Assembly (NCBI GenBank): GCA_029339195.1
Contig: JAPTJF010000129.1
Location: 1-64,000 of the forward strand
From: Micractinium sp. NFX-FRZ
Lineage: Eukaryota > Chlorophyta > Trebouxiophyceae > Chlorellales > Chlorellaceae
Reading direction: 5' to 3'
Length of the DNA: 64,000 nucleotides
In this document: piece by piece, positions 22,001 through 33,959 of the stretch
How the letters are laid out: each line of letters opens with the position of its first letter
Position numbering within the stretch: the first letter of the stretch is position 1
Notes under the pieces: model-generated
What the model saw: only the letters and a program-made list of their open reading frames with translations
Databases searched by the model: none
Told to the model about the DNA's origin: nothing
Program-made: the position numbers and the translations under genes

Positions 22001-25000
22001 GGTAAGCGGGCCGGGCGGCGCCGGGCAGTGGTATGTGTGGGTGTGGGTGTGTGGGGGGTGTGTGGGGGGTGTGTGGGGTGGGGGTGGGGGTCTCCATGCT
22101 CCCACCCGAGTCGGCTCCTTGGCCAGCCCGCACCTGCCGGTTGCGCCTCGCCTCCTTCAGCAGCAGGTCCAAAGACTTCTTGGCGCAGTACTGCAGTACA
22201 GGGGGGGCACGCAATACGCAAGCACAGCAGGCACACGAAAACGCGGTGAAAGGTTGGGCAGACGGGGGCGCGGAGAGCCGTCAGCGACGCAGGGATGCAA
22301 CATAATCATCTTCTGACGCCACGCGGCGGTGATGGAGAAACAAATCTCAGCTGGCACGATGCAGGCAGAGTCCTGCCGGCCTGCTGGGTCTGGTGACTGA
22401 CACCCACGGGCCACACAAAGCGGTGCTGAGTTTGAGGAGGGGGCTGATGCCGCGGGCGGCTGAGCAGTGCCCAGGGAGGCCTGGGGCACCCACCTCCATG
22501 ACAAGGCAGGGCGGATCCACACATGCGCCAAAGTACAGGCAGACTGCAGGCAGAGGAGGGGCAGGGGCACGCGGCGGGCAGGGGGGCTCGGTATAGTGTT
22601 ACAAGCACAAGGTGCCAGCTGCTGAACGGAGCGGAGCCCGCAACGCAGCATGTGCCCTCCTGCACGCCGGCAGCGCGGCCGGGGTGCCAGCGCTGCTGGA
22701 TGCAAGCGAGGAGCGGCCCCAGAACATCCAGCGGAGCGGGGGATTTCGGCCTACCGTGCGGGTGCCGCAGCTGGCTCATCAGCATTGCCTCGTTCTTCAG
22801 GTTCTTGAGCAGCACAGCGTGCTGCTCGCTGTTGGTCAGGTCCGCAACCTTGACCTGTTGTGGGGGGAAGGAAGGCGGAGGGCAGGGTAAAAAAGGGCGC
22901 AGCTAGCTGACAAGGATGGCGGTGCTTGCTGTGCCCAGCAGTAGAGGCACTAGAGGGCGCAAGATTCACCATAGCACACAGCACGCACAGCACAGCAAAA
23001 TGCATCACTGCACAGCACAGCACGGCGCTGCACGGCGCAGCATGGCGCAGCATGGCGCAGCGCACCTTGGCTAGAATCTTGACCGCCACGATGGTCTGGC
23101 AGTACTTGGCCAGCCAGACCTGCAACCAAAGCGGGCAGGGCAGGGCAGAGAGGCAGGCAGGCGGCTGTGTGGGGGCAGGGACACGAGAGGCACCTCGCCC
23201 CAGCACAAAGCCATCGGTACTCCCAAGGTTGGGCCATGCCTGCACGCCTCACAAGTGCCGCTCACTCCTCTGGCAAGTAGAGCAATCAGCTGTGCGACGT
23301 CAGCGGCCGTGAGCAACAGCAGCACCGTATGCAGCCGCCAGAGTGGCAGGCAGTACGGAACGCAGGCCCGCAGCCTGCGCTGCGCTGTGCGGCAGCGGTG
23401 GGCAGGTGCCTGCTCACCTCCCCGAAGCTGCCCTCCCCCACCACCTCCACCAGCTGTATGTCCGCCGGCATCACTGCAACAGAGATAGTTGAGATAGGGG
23501 AGTGAGGAGCCTGCAGATGTGTGCTGGCTATGTGTGCACACGCGGTGTGGTAGCGTGAGGAGGGAGGGCACGGCAGATGGGCAGGCAGGGAGGCGTGCAA
23601 GGCATGGCATGGAGCCATGCAGCAGGGCATGAGAAGGGAGCTTGGTCGTTGCCAACGGTCGTTGCCAGCAGTGTGCTCTCCGGCCACACCCATGCACGCG
23701 CGCTCAGCCTCTTGATCCAGCCATCCCCCGCAGAAACAGTCTCGCTGCCCTCCCGCGTCACTCAAACCCACCGCTGGCAAACAATTCGGGCAGCTTGGTC
23801 ACATCGGTGGCCGCTCGCTCCGCATTGATCGCCTCGCCGCTGCGCACGCGACCAAACCGCACCGAATTTTCGTCCTCGCTGCTCCGGCTGCTGCTCTCCT
23901 TCCTGCGGGTCTTCAGCTGCGTGGTCGAAGTGGGGGGCAGAGGGGGCAGGGGGCAGGGGTGGTTGAGGGATGATGGCACTTCAGGCGTGCACCCAGCGCT
24001 GTGCACCCCGCAGACAGGAGGTTGCAGGGCAGCAGCCGGGGCGCGGGATGCTAGAGAGGAGGCCAACAGGCGAGCAGCTTCTGTGCAGCTTCTGCCACAT
24101 ACCCAGCCTTGACCTGTATGCTCAGCTACCTTCATAACACTTCCAGCCGGAACCCCTACTGCCACACGGGCCGGCCAACAATGCACTACCCCCGGGATCA
24201 ATTCCCTCATAAGCAAGCAACCCAACTCACCGACTTCACAAACTCCTCAATCAGCCTGAACTCAGACATGTCCCGCGCCTTCCAGCGTGGCAGCGCCAGC
24301 GCCGCCCGCCCCGCCGCCTCCCCCGACACCACGTGGCTCGACCGCCCGCTGCCCCCGCTGCGGCAGTCCCCCGCCCCTGCAGCTCCCACCGCCGTTGCCG
24401 CGCTCTTGTCCCCGCTCGACACCATCTTGCCAGAGCCATACAGGGTGCCTCCGGTGCTGGCTGGGTCGCTGCCTGTGCCCCAGCCGCCCCCCCGGCCGCC
24501 GCCGCTTTCCAGGTCTGTGGGCCGCGAGGGAAGCTCTCCATCGTCCCACAGACCCCGGGCCTTGGCCTCCTGCCGCTCCCGCGCCGCCTGCTGCCGCAGG
24601 AAGGCGCGGCGCCACATGATGTAGAGGGCAAGCAGCCAGGCGAGGGCCAGGCCAAAGACTCCGCCAAGCACGATGCCTGCAATGGCGCCGCTGCCCAGCC
24701 CGCCGCCGCCGCCATCTGCGCCGCTGGGCGGAACTGCCGGCGGGTCGGTCAGCCCGGCTTGCAGTTCGCAAATGTCGGCGATTGCGCTGACGGGCACGCG
24801 CATGGCGACATACCTGCACAGCACAGCGCAGCACAGCGTGGCATGGCAGGCACAGCAGAGGCACAGCAGAGGCAGGGGTGTGAGCGTCACCGGCGCCGGC
24901 CCACATGCCGGTGAACACCGCACAGAGCAGCCCTCTTGGCTGGAACTGCTGCACCAGGTGATCGCTCTCCCACATGCAAACTCCCTTGAACACATCAGCC

Positions 25001-28000
25001 GCCGCAGCTGGCGCTGGCACGGGTGTGCAAGCAACAGGGGGCATGCATCAGGCAGCCCAAGGGCTCACCGCCCCGTCCGGTTGCACGCCGTCGCCGCCCA
25101 GCGGTTGGCTTTGAGGGGGATGTCGTCAGGGCCGCAGGCATTGGCATCTGAGAGCGGCTCCTCGGGGGACTGCTGCACGAAGAAGCGTGCCGTGATGCCC
25201 CGCGACAGGTTGGCACCGACGGCGACCGCCACGGATCCCACGGGGGCGCTGTAGCCCAGGTCGATTGAGACCCAGCCTGTTGCAGGGGGTGAGGGAGCGG
25301 GGGGGGGGAGGGGACGGCCGGCAGTAGGTGAGTGGAAGCGGGCCAAGGAGGCAGATGTAGAGGAGGCTGCAGGGGACAGGGTGGGCACGGCGAGCAGTGG
25401 GTGGGGGTGGGCTAAAAATGCGTGTAAGAGGGGGCCGCAGGGCGCTGGGAGAGCCTCAGGTTGAATGAGACCCCAGCCTGCCATGCAAGGAGGCCGCGAC
25501 ACAACATGTGCTTGGGCAGCGGCGGAACATGTGCACCATACACGCACAGAGGGGCACAGGGAGAGGGGCGAGCAACGCAGCACGGTGTGCACGCACATTG
25601 CCTGCCCTGCCCTGCCCTGCCCAGCTCACGAACCAACCGCCCTACTGACGCACCCAACGCCTGTCCACGCACCGTACTCAGCGGTTGTGCTGGTTGCGGG
25701 GTTGATGCTCACACAGGTGGAGGCGTTGTTGTCCACCAAGGGCTGCAGGCGCGCTGCCTGGGAAGTGGAGACGCTGGCCGTGCTGCTGAGGGTGGCTGGC
25801 TGCGCGTTGCTGGCGCCCGGTGTGCCGTTGAGGGGGAAGGACACGTAGAGGGGCTTGAAGGCGGCGGCGTTGGTCTCTGCAGGGGCGCAGGGTGCAGGCC
25901 GCAAGGCGTCAAGGGCAAGGGTGGGGGCATGGGCAGCCAGGAGTGGGCGCCGTGTGCAGGTTCTTTTGAAGACTGAAGGGCGGCCACAGAGCCTGCTTGC
26001 TCACTTGGATCCACGTCTGGCAGCAGCTGGCAGCAGCTGGGTCCGTCCAAGACCAGCGGCAGCGGCGCAGAGTGAAGAGAGCAGGCCGAGCAGCAGGGTG
26101 TGCTTAGGCGGCCATAAGGCACAGCAAGCGCGATCGAGTCATGTAAATGATCCAAGGCATGTAGCCAAGTGGTAAGGCATCGGAATGTGGATCCCGCCCC
26201 AACGGCACTGCTGTGCAGGCACGACTCACCAACAGTGTACACCTGCACGTCTGTTAGGTTCATCTGCCCCTGCAGCAGCAGCAGCAGCAGGGCAGGCAGG
26301 GAGGCAGGCAGGTGAGGGTGGGTGCCTAAGGGGCATGGACGCCTGAAGATAAAGCTGAATGGCTGCTTCCTGGACACAAACTGTGCTGAGTTGAGAAACA
26401 AAGTGCAAGCACAACAAGAGGTGGGTTCACACACATACAGGTGCGCACCTCGCCCGGCATGCCGGTGTAGACGATGACGTAGCGGCCAGAGGCGGCGCCA
26501 GCTGGCACGGCCAGCTGCTGACGTGGCTCCAGGTCAATCCCCGACTGTGGCAGGCAGTAATGCAGGTCGTGGGGCGCAGGCGCACGGTCAAAGGCTGTGG
26601 CAATGCTGTGCACAGCATGCCATCCGGGAGCGGGGAAGGGCAGCACAGCGCAACGCAGCGCAGCACAGCACAGCACAGCACACTCAGGACAGCGCAGCGC
26701 AGCACAGCACAGGACACTTGGCGCAGCACAGCACAGCACAATCAGGACAACGGAGCGCAGCCCAACGCAGCGCACCTGGACCAGCTTGTTGGCAAACACG
26801 CTGCCCAGGTCTGAGCCGACATAGAGCGACGCATTCCTCATGGCGCCGCCAGCCGTCAGCACAACATTGGTCACCTGGCGGGGCATGGGTTGCGCAGCAC
26901 AGGGCGTGAGCAAGCGGGGGGCTCAGCAGGTGGGTGTGCGCCACTGCGCTTCAAGCACGTGCCGGCAGTGCGTGCACCAGCCGCCCAGTGGGTGCTGCAT
27001 CGGTGCTGCGGGACAGCATCAAACCGGCCAGCAGCGGCGGTGCCAGCGGTGCCAGCGGTGCAGTGCTGGCCCTACCTGGAAGGGCGACAGGAGGTCGACA
27101 AACCAATAGATGGGGCCCAGGACCTGGGAAGCTGAACCGTTGGCGGCCGCAGGGGCGAGCGAGCCGACGTAGCTGCTGCTGAAGTCAAAACTGCGGCACG
27201 GGTGGCACAAGTTGTAGCCCCGCGGGGATTGGGGGTCACACATGCAGTGCAAGCAGCACGTCGCCTGCCTGGTTGGGCGTGCTGCTGCTGGTTCGTGCTG
27301 TGGATGCTGCGCTGCCTGGCAGCCCGCTGGGGTCCTGACACCGAGCATCAGGGGGTGCGGGCCGCCGCGCACAGCACAGCACAGCACAGCACAGCACAGC
27401 ACAGCACAGCATGTGCGCACCGGTTGGGCAGGGAGCCGACGACCCGCGCGGCTGACATTGCCCCCGCCAGGCCCTCTGGCCCCGCCTGCTGGTTGCCCCC
27501 AGCAAACTGCAGGGCAGGGTCAAGTGATTGGGGTGCAGTTCCGACGAGGCAGGCATCAGGCGCTTGGGGTTGAGGTGGCAGGGCAGCACGCGAGTGGTTA
27601 GGGTGTAGGGGCAGGGCAGGTGCATGTTGGTGCATGGTGCATGAAACCATGCAGCTGTGGCACGACTCCCTGCTCCCCTCCCCCGCCCTGCCCATGCATG
27701 TGCCACTCCCCCACCCTGCCCGCCCCTGCCCCGAGCCCAGCTGCCCTCCCCAACCCGCCCTGCACCCGCCATGCACACCACCCCACTCAGCCCCTCCCTC
27801 CTGCCTGCCCGCCTGCCCGCCCGCCTGCCCCGCCATCGTCGCCCGCCCGCACCCTCGCCCTGCCCGCCTCGCTGCCCGCCCCGCCCGCCCACCATGCCGA
27901 ACGCCACGTCGCCGCCAAAGTACTGCAGATTGTTTGCCTTGTCGTTCTGTGGGTAGCACGGCAGCTGCGCCAGCTTGCTGCCGGGCGGGGAGCTGGCTGC

Positions 28001-30578
28001 ACCCGGGTTGAGCTTTATGAGGTCGGCAATGGGCATGGTGTACTGCCAGGAGAGGTCGTACAGGTTTGTGGTGATGCTGGGAGGCCAGGGGGCACCCCCC
28101 ACCCGCACCACCTCAGGCAGCCCGCTGGCTGCAAGTGCGGGGGTGGGGCAGGGGCATGTGGAGGGGGCCGAGATTAGTTGAGATGGGGGTGCGTGCATAC
28201 TGTAGCCGTTCAAGCCTCAAGCAAGCGCACACTGCAACCAACCAATCAACAGAGATGCCCTTGTTGCCGCGCCGCCATGGCTGCCCCGCCAACCCATCCC
28301 CAGGACACCTCCCCTGCCCGCCCTCTGCGCACGTGTGCAGGCCAGGATGCAGGAGCCTAGCCAGTTGGTGATGGTCACACTGGTCCCTGCACCGAACATG
28401 CTCTCCTGGCTGACCTGCAGGAGGGGGGAGGGAGATGGGGAGGCACGCCAAGGGGTGGGGTGTGGGGAGGAGGGGTGCCCGACGCGCGGCAGGCGAGGGG
28501 CGGCCGGCCGGCCGGCTGCCTTGCACCGGCTTGCGAGCCGCTCCTGGCTGGCCTCCTGCTGCCTTCTGGCCAGCACCAGCAGGGGCACCAGCCCTGCAAG
28601 CAAGCGGGCAGGGCAGAGCTGGCAGCCGGGCAGCAATCAACGGCTCCTGTCTCCTTTTCCGGCTGGCACCCAGTACTCACGATGAGCGACGTGGTTGCGT
28701 TCCCCGAGTGCAGCTCGTTGGCTCCTGACAGCTGCGTCCTGTTGTCGCCAGTCAACCCTGAATCAAGAGGCACCACGGCGCCACACATCACCGGATTTCT
28801 GCACAGGGCGGGTCAGGGCAGGGTGTTGGGTGGGAGTGGAGTTGGATGATGCGGGCGATAGTGGGGCGTGGCGCAGGCGGCGGTTGGGGACGAGCAGAAA
28901 GTGCGGCGCAACACGGAAAACCGGGCAGGCGTAAGCGCTGCTTGCCTGCCTGCCCGGCCGCCCGGCCCCACCCTGCCCACTGCCGCCGTCCCCACCACCC
29001 GGCAACACTTGCGGCCAGCCTAACTCACCCTGGGCGCGCGTCCAGCACTGCCCCGGCACTGAAATTGTTGGAGGTCCAAGCAGGGATTGGGATGGGGCCT
29101 GCAGGGGGTAAAGAGTGCGCACCCAACAGGTGTGCACGTTGGGAGGTGTAGGGATAAGCAATGCTTTGGCACACAGCAAGAGGTGTGCATGGTCGGCACC
29201 TCACTCCAGAGACCCGCACCTGCTGCGGCCCAACCGCCGCAACAACCAGGCCCGCCTGCTGCGCGGAAAGCAACTCCCAAAGGCGCAGCCGCATCCACAG
29301 TACATTCCCTCCCAGTCGTACACTCCTTCCAGTGCCAACCCCTGCCCCGCCCATAGCACGCTCCCTGCTCACGGTGCACTGCTTCCCTGCGCCACCCCCC
29401 CCGCCCACACAGCTGCACTGCCACCCAGCGCCACCCCCTGCCTGCCTACGGTGCCCTTTCCCCCTTTGCCACCCTCGCCCCACACACCTTGCAGGAAGTT
29501 GTTCTGCAGCGCCAGCGCGGCCAGCTGAGGCAGCGCTCCGTCGCCCCACACCGTGGGCAGCAGCCCGCTCAGCAGGTTGTTGCTGAGGTCGAGGCGCCGC
29601 AGCGTCTCGCTCCTCCAGGGGGCAGGCAGCGTGGACTCCAGCTGGTTATAGGCCAGAAACATTTCAGAGCTGGCCAGCTGGGGGAGCGCGTACGGCAGGC
29701 TGCCTGCAGCCGGAAGGGAGGGAGGGCGGGAGGGAGGGAAGGCAGGGTGGTAGTGTAGGTGGTTACGGGCGTACCAATCCAATCCGGGGTTGGGCGGATA
29801 GGCGGCAATGTGGCAGGCAGCGCTGTGTCGTGCAGCGGCACCCCATGGTCTGGGCAGGCCTGCCCCCTCGTATGCACGCGCACGCAGGCATGCCGCTGCC
29901 GCCAGCCCCAGCCGTCACGTGTACCTGTGAGCGTATTGCTGCTGAGGTCCGCTGTTTGCAAGGCGGGCAGGGCGGCTGGCAGCAGCCAGGTCTCAGGGAT
30001 GGGGCCCGTGAAAGAATTCTGACTCAGGTTGAGCAGCACCAGGTGTGCCAGCTCGGCAAGCTGCGGCGGCAGCTTGCCCGATAGCGCCTGCCCGGGCAGC
30101 GACAGCTCGGTGACGTGGTAGCTGGCGTCGCACGTCACGCCCCTCCATGGCTCTGCGGTGTCGGTCTCCCATGACGCTGCCAAAGCCGCAGGGGCTGGTA
30201 CCCTCCACCCACGCCGCGCCCGGCAGGCCGGCGGTGGCTGCGTCAAAGTCGTCGGCAGCGGCGCGAAGGGGAAGCAGGGCAGCCGCTGCGGCAGGCACAG
30301 CCGGGGAGGAGGGAGTTGCGTTCCTTGGCCTGCCGAGAGGGGCCACCACACCAAACCCCCGCTGGCGGCAGCGGCGGCAGGCGCGGGATACCTGCCCTTG
30401 AGCAGCCCTGCCGCCAGCTCGTGCAAATGACTAGCTTTGATCAAACCGTTCCGAAAACCTGTAGCAACGGGCGCAGCGCAATCCCTACGACAACCTGCCC
30501 ACCTTCGCTGCTCTGTTGGGCCACGCAACCTTGCACGGCGGCAAAGACTGCGAGCAGCACCCCAAAAACGGTCGCCAT
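19091..30578 (-). CDS. Mosaic receptor kinase: LRR, LysM-like, two discoidin-like domains, TM, protein kinase
   Basis: Modelled with 28 exons: 30578-30503, 30285-29925, 29703-29488, 29098-29029, 28798-28681, 28414-28333, 28128-27893, 27506-27421, 27190-27076, 26874-26776, 26544-26449, 26269-26230, 25876-25673, 25276-25069, 24813-24231, 23916-23772, 23473-23418, 23119-23066, 22854-22755, 22543-22494, 22190-22134, 21797-21733, 21470-21386, 21199-21126, 20818-20744, 20438-20369, 20131-19977, 19655-19091 (~1371 aa). Order: signal peptide (MATVFGVLLAVFAAV); LRR cap and repeats (PWRGVTCD, LVLLNLSQNSFTGPIP, LRRLDLSNNLLSGLLP); NPVMCGAVVP; LysM-like NLYDLSWQYTMPIADLIKLN; two discoidin/FTP-like units (IYWFVDLLSPF..GRYVIVYTG; GWVSIDLGYS..GRYVAMRVP); TM ~704-728; kinase ~905-1183 with GEGSFGEV, VAVK (K936), HRDLKSANLLVD (D1044), DFN (1062-1064), WLAPE; and a Gln/Ala-rich tail. 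Exon 2 needs a frame correction. The ligand is unknown. Confidence 0.85.
19122..19157. repeat. 12-bp tandem repeat in kinase tail coding sequence
   Basis: GGTGGCATGGTC is repeated three times. Read on the minus strand it encodes a short DHAT repeat near the C-terminus of the receptor kinase. Length polymorphism between strains would stay in frame. Confidence 0.8.
21797..22133 (-). repeat. Two echoes of kinase exon 22 start inside intron 21
   Basis: The exon 22 start region (plus-strand ACGTCAGCTCCTTGGCCAGC at ~21778-21797) recurs imperfectly at ~21933-21960 and ~22108-22130. The two echoes also share an extra upstream stretch (CCATGTTCCC / CCATGCTCCC). The second abuts the donor of exon 21. 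Confidence 0.65.
22980..23060. repeat. Intronic ACAGC/GCACA pentamer array
   Basis: Degenerate repeats of GCACA/ACAGC/ATGGCGC units fill part of the intron between kinase exons 18 and 19. The same pentamer type recurs in other introns of this gene and of other genes in the window. Confidence 0.7.
26640..26770. repeat. Intronic ACAGC-type pentamer array
   Basis: The sequence is a run of AGCAC, GCGCAGC and ACAGC units in the intron between kinase exons 10 and 11. Confidence 0.8.
27369..27411. repeat. Perfect (GCACA)n pentanucleotide microsatellite
   Basis: About eight perfect ACAGC units lie in the intron between kinase exons 8 and 9. This is the cleanest example of the pentamer family seen in the window. 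Confidence 0.9.
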
Positions 30579-31543
30579 GCGATATTATGCTAAGCGACCA
30601 CTCCGGTAAGTGGACGTCAGCGGCCTGCCTTTGGCGCGTCGGCAGGACAAGAGCGCCGTCTGTAGTGCGTCTAAATACATATGTGAGGCCAATTCACGCA
30701 GGCGTGCGCCGCTGCGTGAGTGCAACGGATCAATCTGCTTTGCTGGCGGCGGCCGTATCGGCACGCCGCGGCGCCCAGCTGCGGTCGGGCCGCAACCAAG
30801 TGTGTTCACACACTTACCTGGGGTTTGACCTGCCTGTGGTTTGGCGTGCGAACGAGCGTGCTGACAAGCTTGCTTCAGCTGCCTTAAGCTGTGCATTTCT
30901 ATCCGCGCGGCTTCGCTTCCTGGGGAGCGCGCTCCACACGTGCGCATCAAGCATTTGCGGCAGTTGGTTCCAGAACGCCACCCAAAGTGCAATTGACTGA
31001 AATGATTTCTGGAAGCGCTAGTGGTGTCCATACATATGGTGCCCACAGCTGCTGCACTGTGCGTAGCTGCTATGCGTGTCTGGCACAGCATCGACGTGCA
31101 GCAACGTTGCTGACGTGGAGCGGCGGCACCTACTGACGCCGCTGTTGGCGTGTCGGCGCGCCGTCTGATAGAATTTATCTGTCGCTGTGTTGTGTCCAAG
31201 ACGCTCGAGGCCTCCTCAAACGCGGCGGTGTGAAGTGTAGCGAGGCAGCCCGCGGCAGGCAGCAAGCAGGAGGTACGTGAGCGCGTGTGTGGTCACTGAG
31301 CATAGTCGATGAATGCGATCACACCCCTGCGCGTGCTGCCAGGGGACCGCAACAGTGAGCGGCGGCACCCACCGCCTGCCCGCCGCTGCTGACGCCGCAC
31401 CCTGCGGCACTGCGGGCACAGATTGCATTGGGCTGCTGCGCTCACAGATGTGCGATACACGAGCCATGCGTACTGCAAGGGTCAGCATTGTTGCCGCTTC
31501 TGACTGGCACCGTGGTTTGTTGGCATGCAGGAGCAGGGGCAGG
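30579..31543. promoter_or_regulatory. Divergent promoter region, receptor kinase / HTATIP2-like
   Basis: These 965 bp separate two head-to-head start codons. The plus-strand frame of the reductase stays open upstream to an ATG at 31313, so a longer N-terminus is possible. No conserved exon is seen in the rest. Confidence 0.5.
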
Positions 31544-33524
31544 ATGGCGTCGCCACAGCCGCTGCACGCGGTGATCGTTGGCGCGACGGGTGCCGTTGGT
31601 GAGGCCCGCCCCGGGTGCAGCAGCCGTGCGCGCATGAACTGCTCCCCGGTGCACCGTATCAGACAGCAGCAGCGCCCAGCAGCCTATAAAAAATCTTCAC
31701 CATCTTCGTCCGTGCAGGGCGCGAGGTGCTGGGCCAGCTTCTGGCCTCCCCCCGCTGGGGCTCGGTCACTGCTGTGGGCCGGCGGGTTGCGGAAGCACCC
31801 GCAGAGTACCGCAGCCAGACGGGGTTTGACGCCGGCAAGCTGAAGCAGGTGGTGGTTGACATGGACCGGATGGAGCAGGAAGCTGGGGTGGCGTTTGCGG
31901 GCGCAGACAGCGTGTTCTGCTGCCTGGGCACCACGCGCGCGGTGGGTGCTGGGGTGTTGCTGGCGGGCGGGGGCGTTTGAGGGGTGGGCACGAGGGGTGC
32001 GGTTACTGACTGTTGGCGATGCGTGCGGGGGCAGTTGAGGGTGGGACAGGCCGGGTGCGGTAGGTTGAGATGAGTGTGCTTTCTTTTGTGCACACAGCCA
32101 CGGGTGCAAGCAGCGGTGGCTGATGGGGCAAACAGACAGCGGCGGAGGGGGGAAGGAGCACCGTTCTGCTCCCCCACAGCGAGACTCACAACTCTGTATG
32201 GGCGTGTGCATGGCGTGTGCAGGTGGCCGGCAGCGCTGATGCCTTCCGCAAGGTCGACCTGCACTATGTCGAAGCGGCGGCGCGGGCGGCTGCGGCGGGC
32301 GGCGTGCCCCACTTCTCCTTGGTGTCCGCGCAGGGCGCCAAGGCGGGGGTGTGGGCCAGCGATTGGAAGCCCCTCCACGGCCTGCTGTACATGCAGACAA
32401 AGGGGCGGGTGAGTGGGAGCCGGGTAGGGGTGACTACACTGCGGGAGAGCGGGTCCAGCCGGGATGTGCAGAGGCAAGCTGGAGCATGCATAGAAAGGAG
32501 GCCCGCGGAGTAAAATTATCCGGCAGGTTTCCTTGAGTGGGGTGGTGTCGAGGGCCACCGGTAGGTTTTTTGGGGGGCATGCATGCCGTGTGTGCGCTGA
32601 GTGTGACGGGAGGCGAGTGTTGGGGCACCCAACCGCCTGTTCCGTTATGCCGGGTGGAGGCTTGAATGTGCTGCTCATGGGCGGCAGCAGGGCTTCAGCG
32701 CAAGTAGCTGGAGCACGTGTGCTGCACTGCATGCAGCACTGTTAACAAATTTGTGGCGCGTGTGTGCCTGCTGTCCCACCCAGCCGCCCGTGTGCGGGTG
32801 GGACCGCCACACTCGCTGTATCCATGCCCTGTCCGCCTAGTGACCGCTGCTCTTCGTGTGCTGTGCCTCCTGGCCGCAGGCGGAGGAGGCAGTGAAGGCG
32901 GCAGGGTTCAGCCACACCACCATCCTGCGCCCGGGGCTGCTGCACCGTGGGGAGCTGGCCCGGGGGCCCGAGAAGCTGGTGCTGAAGCTGATGAGCAACG
33001 TGTCGGTGGCACAGGTGGCTGGGGGGAAGGTGCATGTAGGTGTTGCTTTGTTGTGTTGGCAACACTGGGCGGCATCAATGCTGCACACGTCAAGCTGGTG
33101 CTGAAGCTGGCGAGCAGCATGCCCAGCCATTGGGGTGCACGGGCTGACAGCGGTGGTAGCGATGGGGGGCATGCTATGCGCCGGGGTTGTGCGACGTGTG
33201 CATGGAGGGTGCAGCACCTGCAGGCACCGCTCGCTGAAGAATAGTCGAACTGTGCCGGCACGCTGTGGGGGCCGAGCGGCCTGCAGCACCGTGCGGATTG
33301 TACACTGCCTGGGCTGCTGCAGTACGTGGCCTGACCTGGCTATTGTGTGGACTTACATCTTCTTGTTTTTGTGTGTGCCTTTGCCTTGTGATGGCCAGGT
33401 GGCGCACGTGATGGTTGCCGAGGCGGAGCGCTTCCACGACGCCCGCCGCAGCGGCAGCGGCGGCGAGCAGGCGCAGCCTGCCGTCACGGTGCTCGAGATG
33501 GGGGACATCCAGAATTTCAAGTGA
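31544..33524 (+). CDS. HTATIP2/TIP30-like NAD(P)-binding oxidoreductase
   Basis: Five exons: 31544-31598, 31718-31941, 32223-32408, 32880-33014 and 33399-33524, giving 241 aa. It is an atypical short-chain dehydrogenase. The dinucleotide-binding glycine motif GATGAVG is at 13-19 and VFCCLGTTRA marks the next strand. The active-site block has FSLVSAQGAK followed by YMQTKG (YxxxK), and TILRPGLL follows. This order matches HTATIP2/TIP30 proteins, whose substrate is not established. Size is normal for the family. The short ATG at 31544 was chosen because it starts just before the first beta-strand. An in-frame ATG at 31313 would add a Cys/Arg-rich leader of 77 residues. Confidence 0.9.
32973..33121 (+). 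repeat. Echo of exon 4 segment in HTATIP2-like intron 4
   Basis: The exon segment 32973-33002 (AAGCTGGTGCTGAAGCTGAT...) recurs at 33092-33121 in the following intron with 4-5 mismatches, 119 bp downstream. Confidence 0.7.
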
Positions 33525-33959
33525 GGTTGCTTTGACATAGCGCATGCAGCGCGCCTCGTCTGGGCAAAGCAGATGGGCACGTGGGCGCACAATGTGGCCC
33601 GACTGAGGCAGCGCTGCAGTCGGAGGCGGGCGGGCGCCCCAGCTGTTGTGATGTATATGTATGCCTGTACACACGCCTGTAAATTATCGACGCAGCAGGG
33701 TTTGTGCGAGCAGCTGCGCAGCGCAGGGAGTGCGAGCTGTGCGAGATGACTGAACACGGCTGTGGTCGGCGGTAAGCAGCGCCTGCCGCGCGGTGCACCG
33801 CCAGCGAGGCGCCGCCTTGAATGGCGCAACCTGAACCGCATTGCCACCTTTCGCCTGCATCTAAGGACCTACACAGTGCGAATTCGTTACAGATCCGCCT
33901 CTTGGTGTCTGCAAGCGTTCCGCTCCCCACTTCTCCAACTCTTCAGCGCCTAGCCAGCC
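33525..33959. other. Intergenic: HTATIP2-like 3' UTR and ELIP promoter
   Basis: The two plus-strand genes are 435 bp apart. TGTAA at 33678-33682 is a good candidate poly(A) signal 154 bp after the reductase stop, leaving about 260 bp for the ELIP promoter and leader. Confidence 0.55.
33678..33682 (+). terminator. Candidate TGTAA poly(A) signal (HTATIP2-like)
   Basis: TGTAA lies in an AT-richer patch (CCTGTAAATTATCG) 154 bp after the stop codon. Confidence 0.55.

Noticed and set aside
28550..28625. Possible extra kinase exon encoding LVPLLVLARRQQEASQERLA
   Set aside because: No splice combination keeps frame with both neighbours, whereas skipping it joins exons 5 and 6 cleanly in phase.
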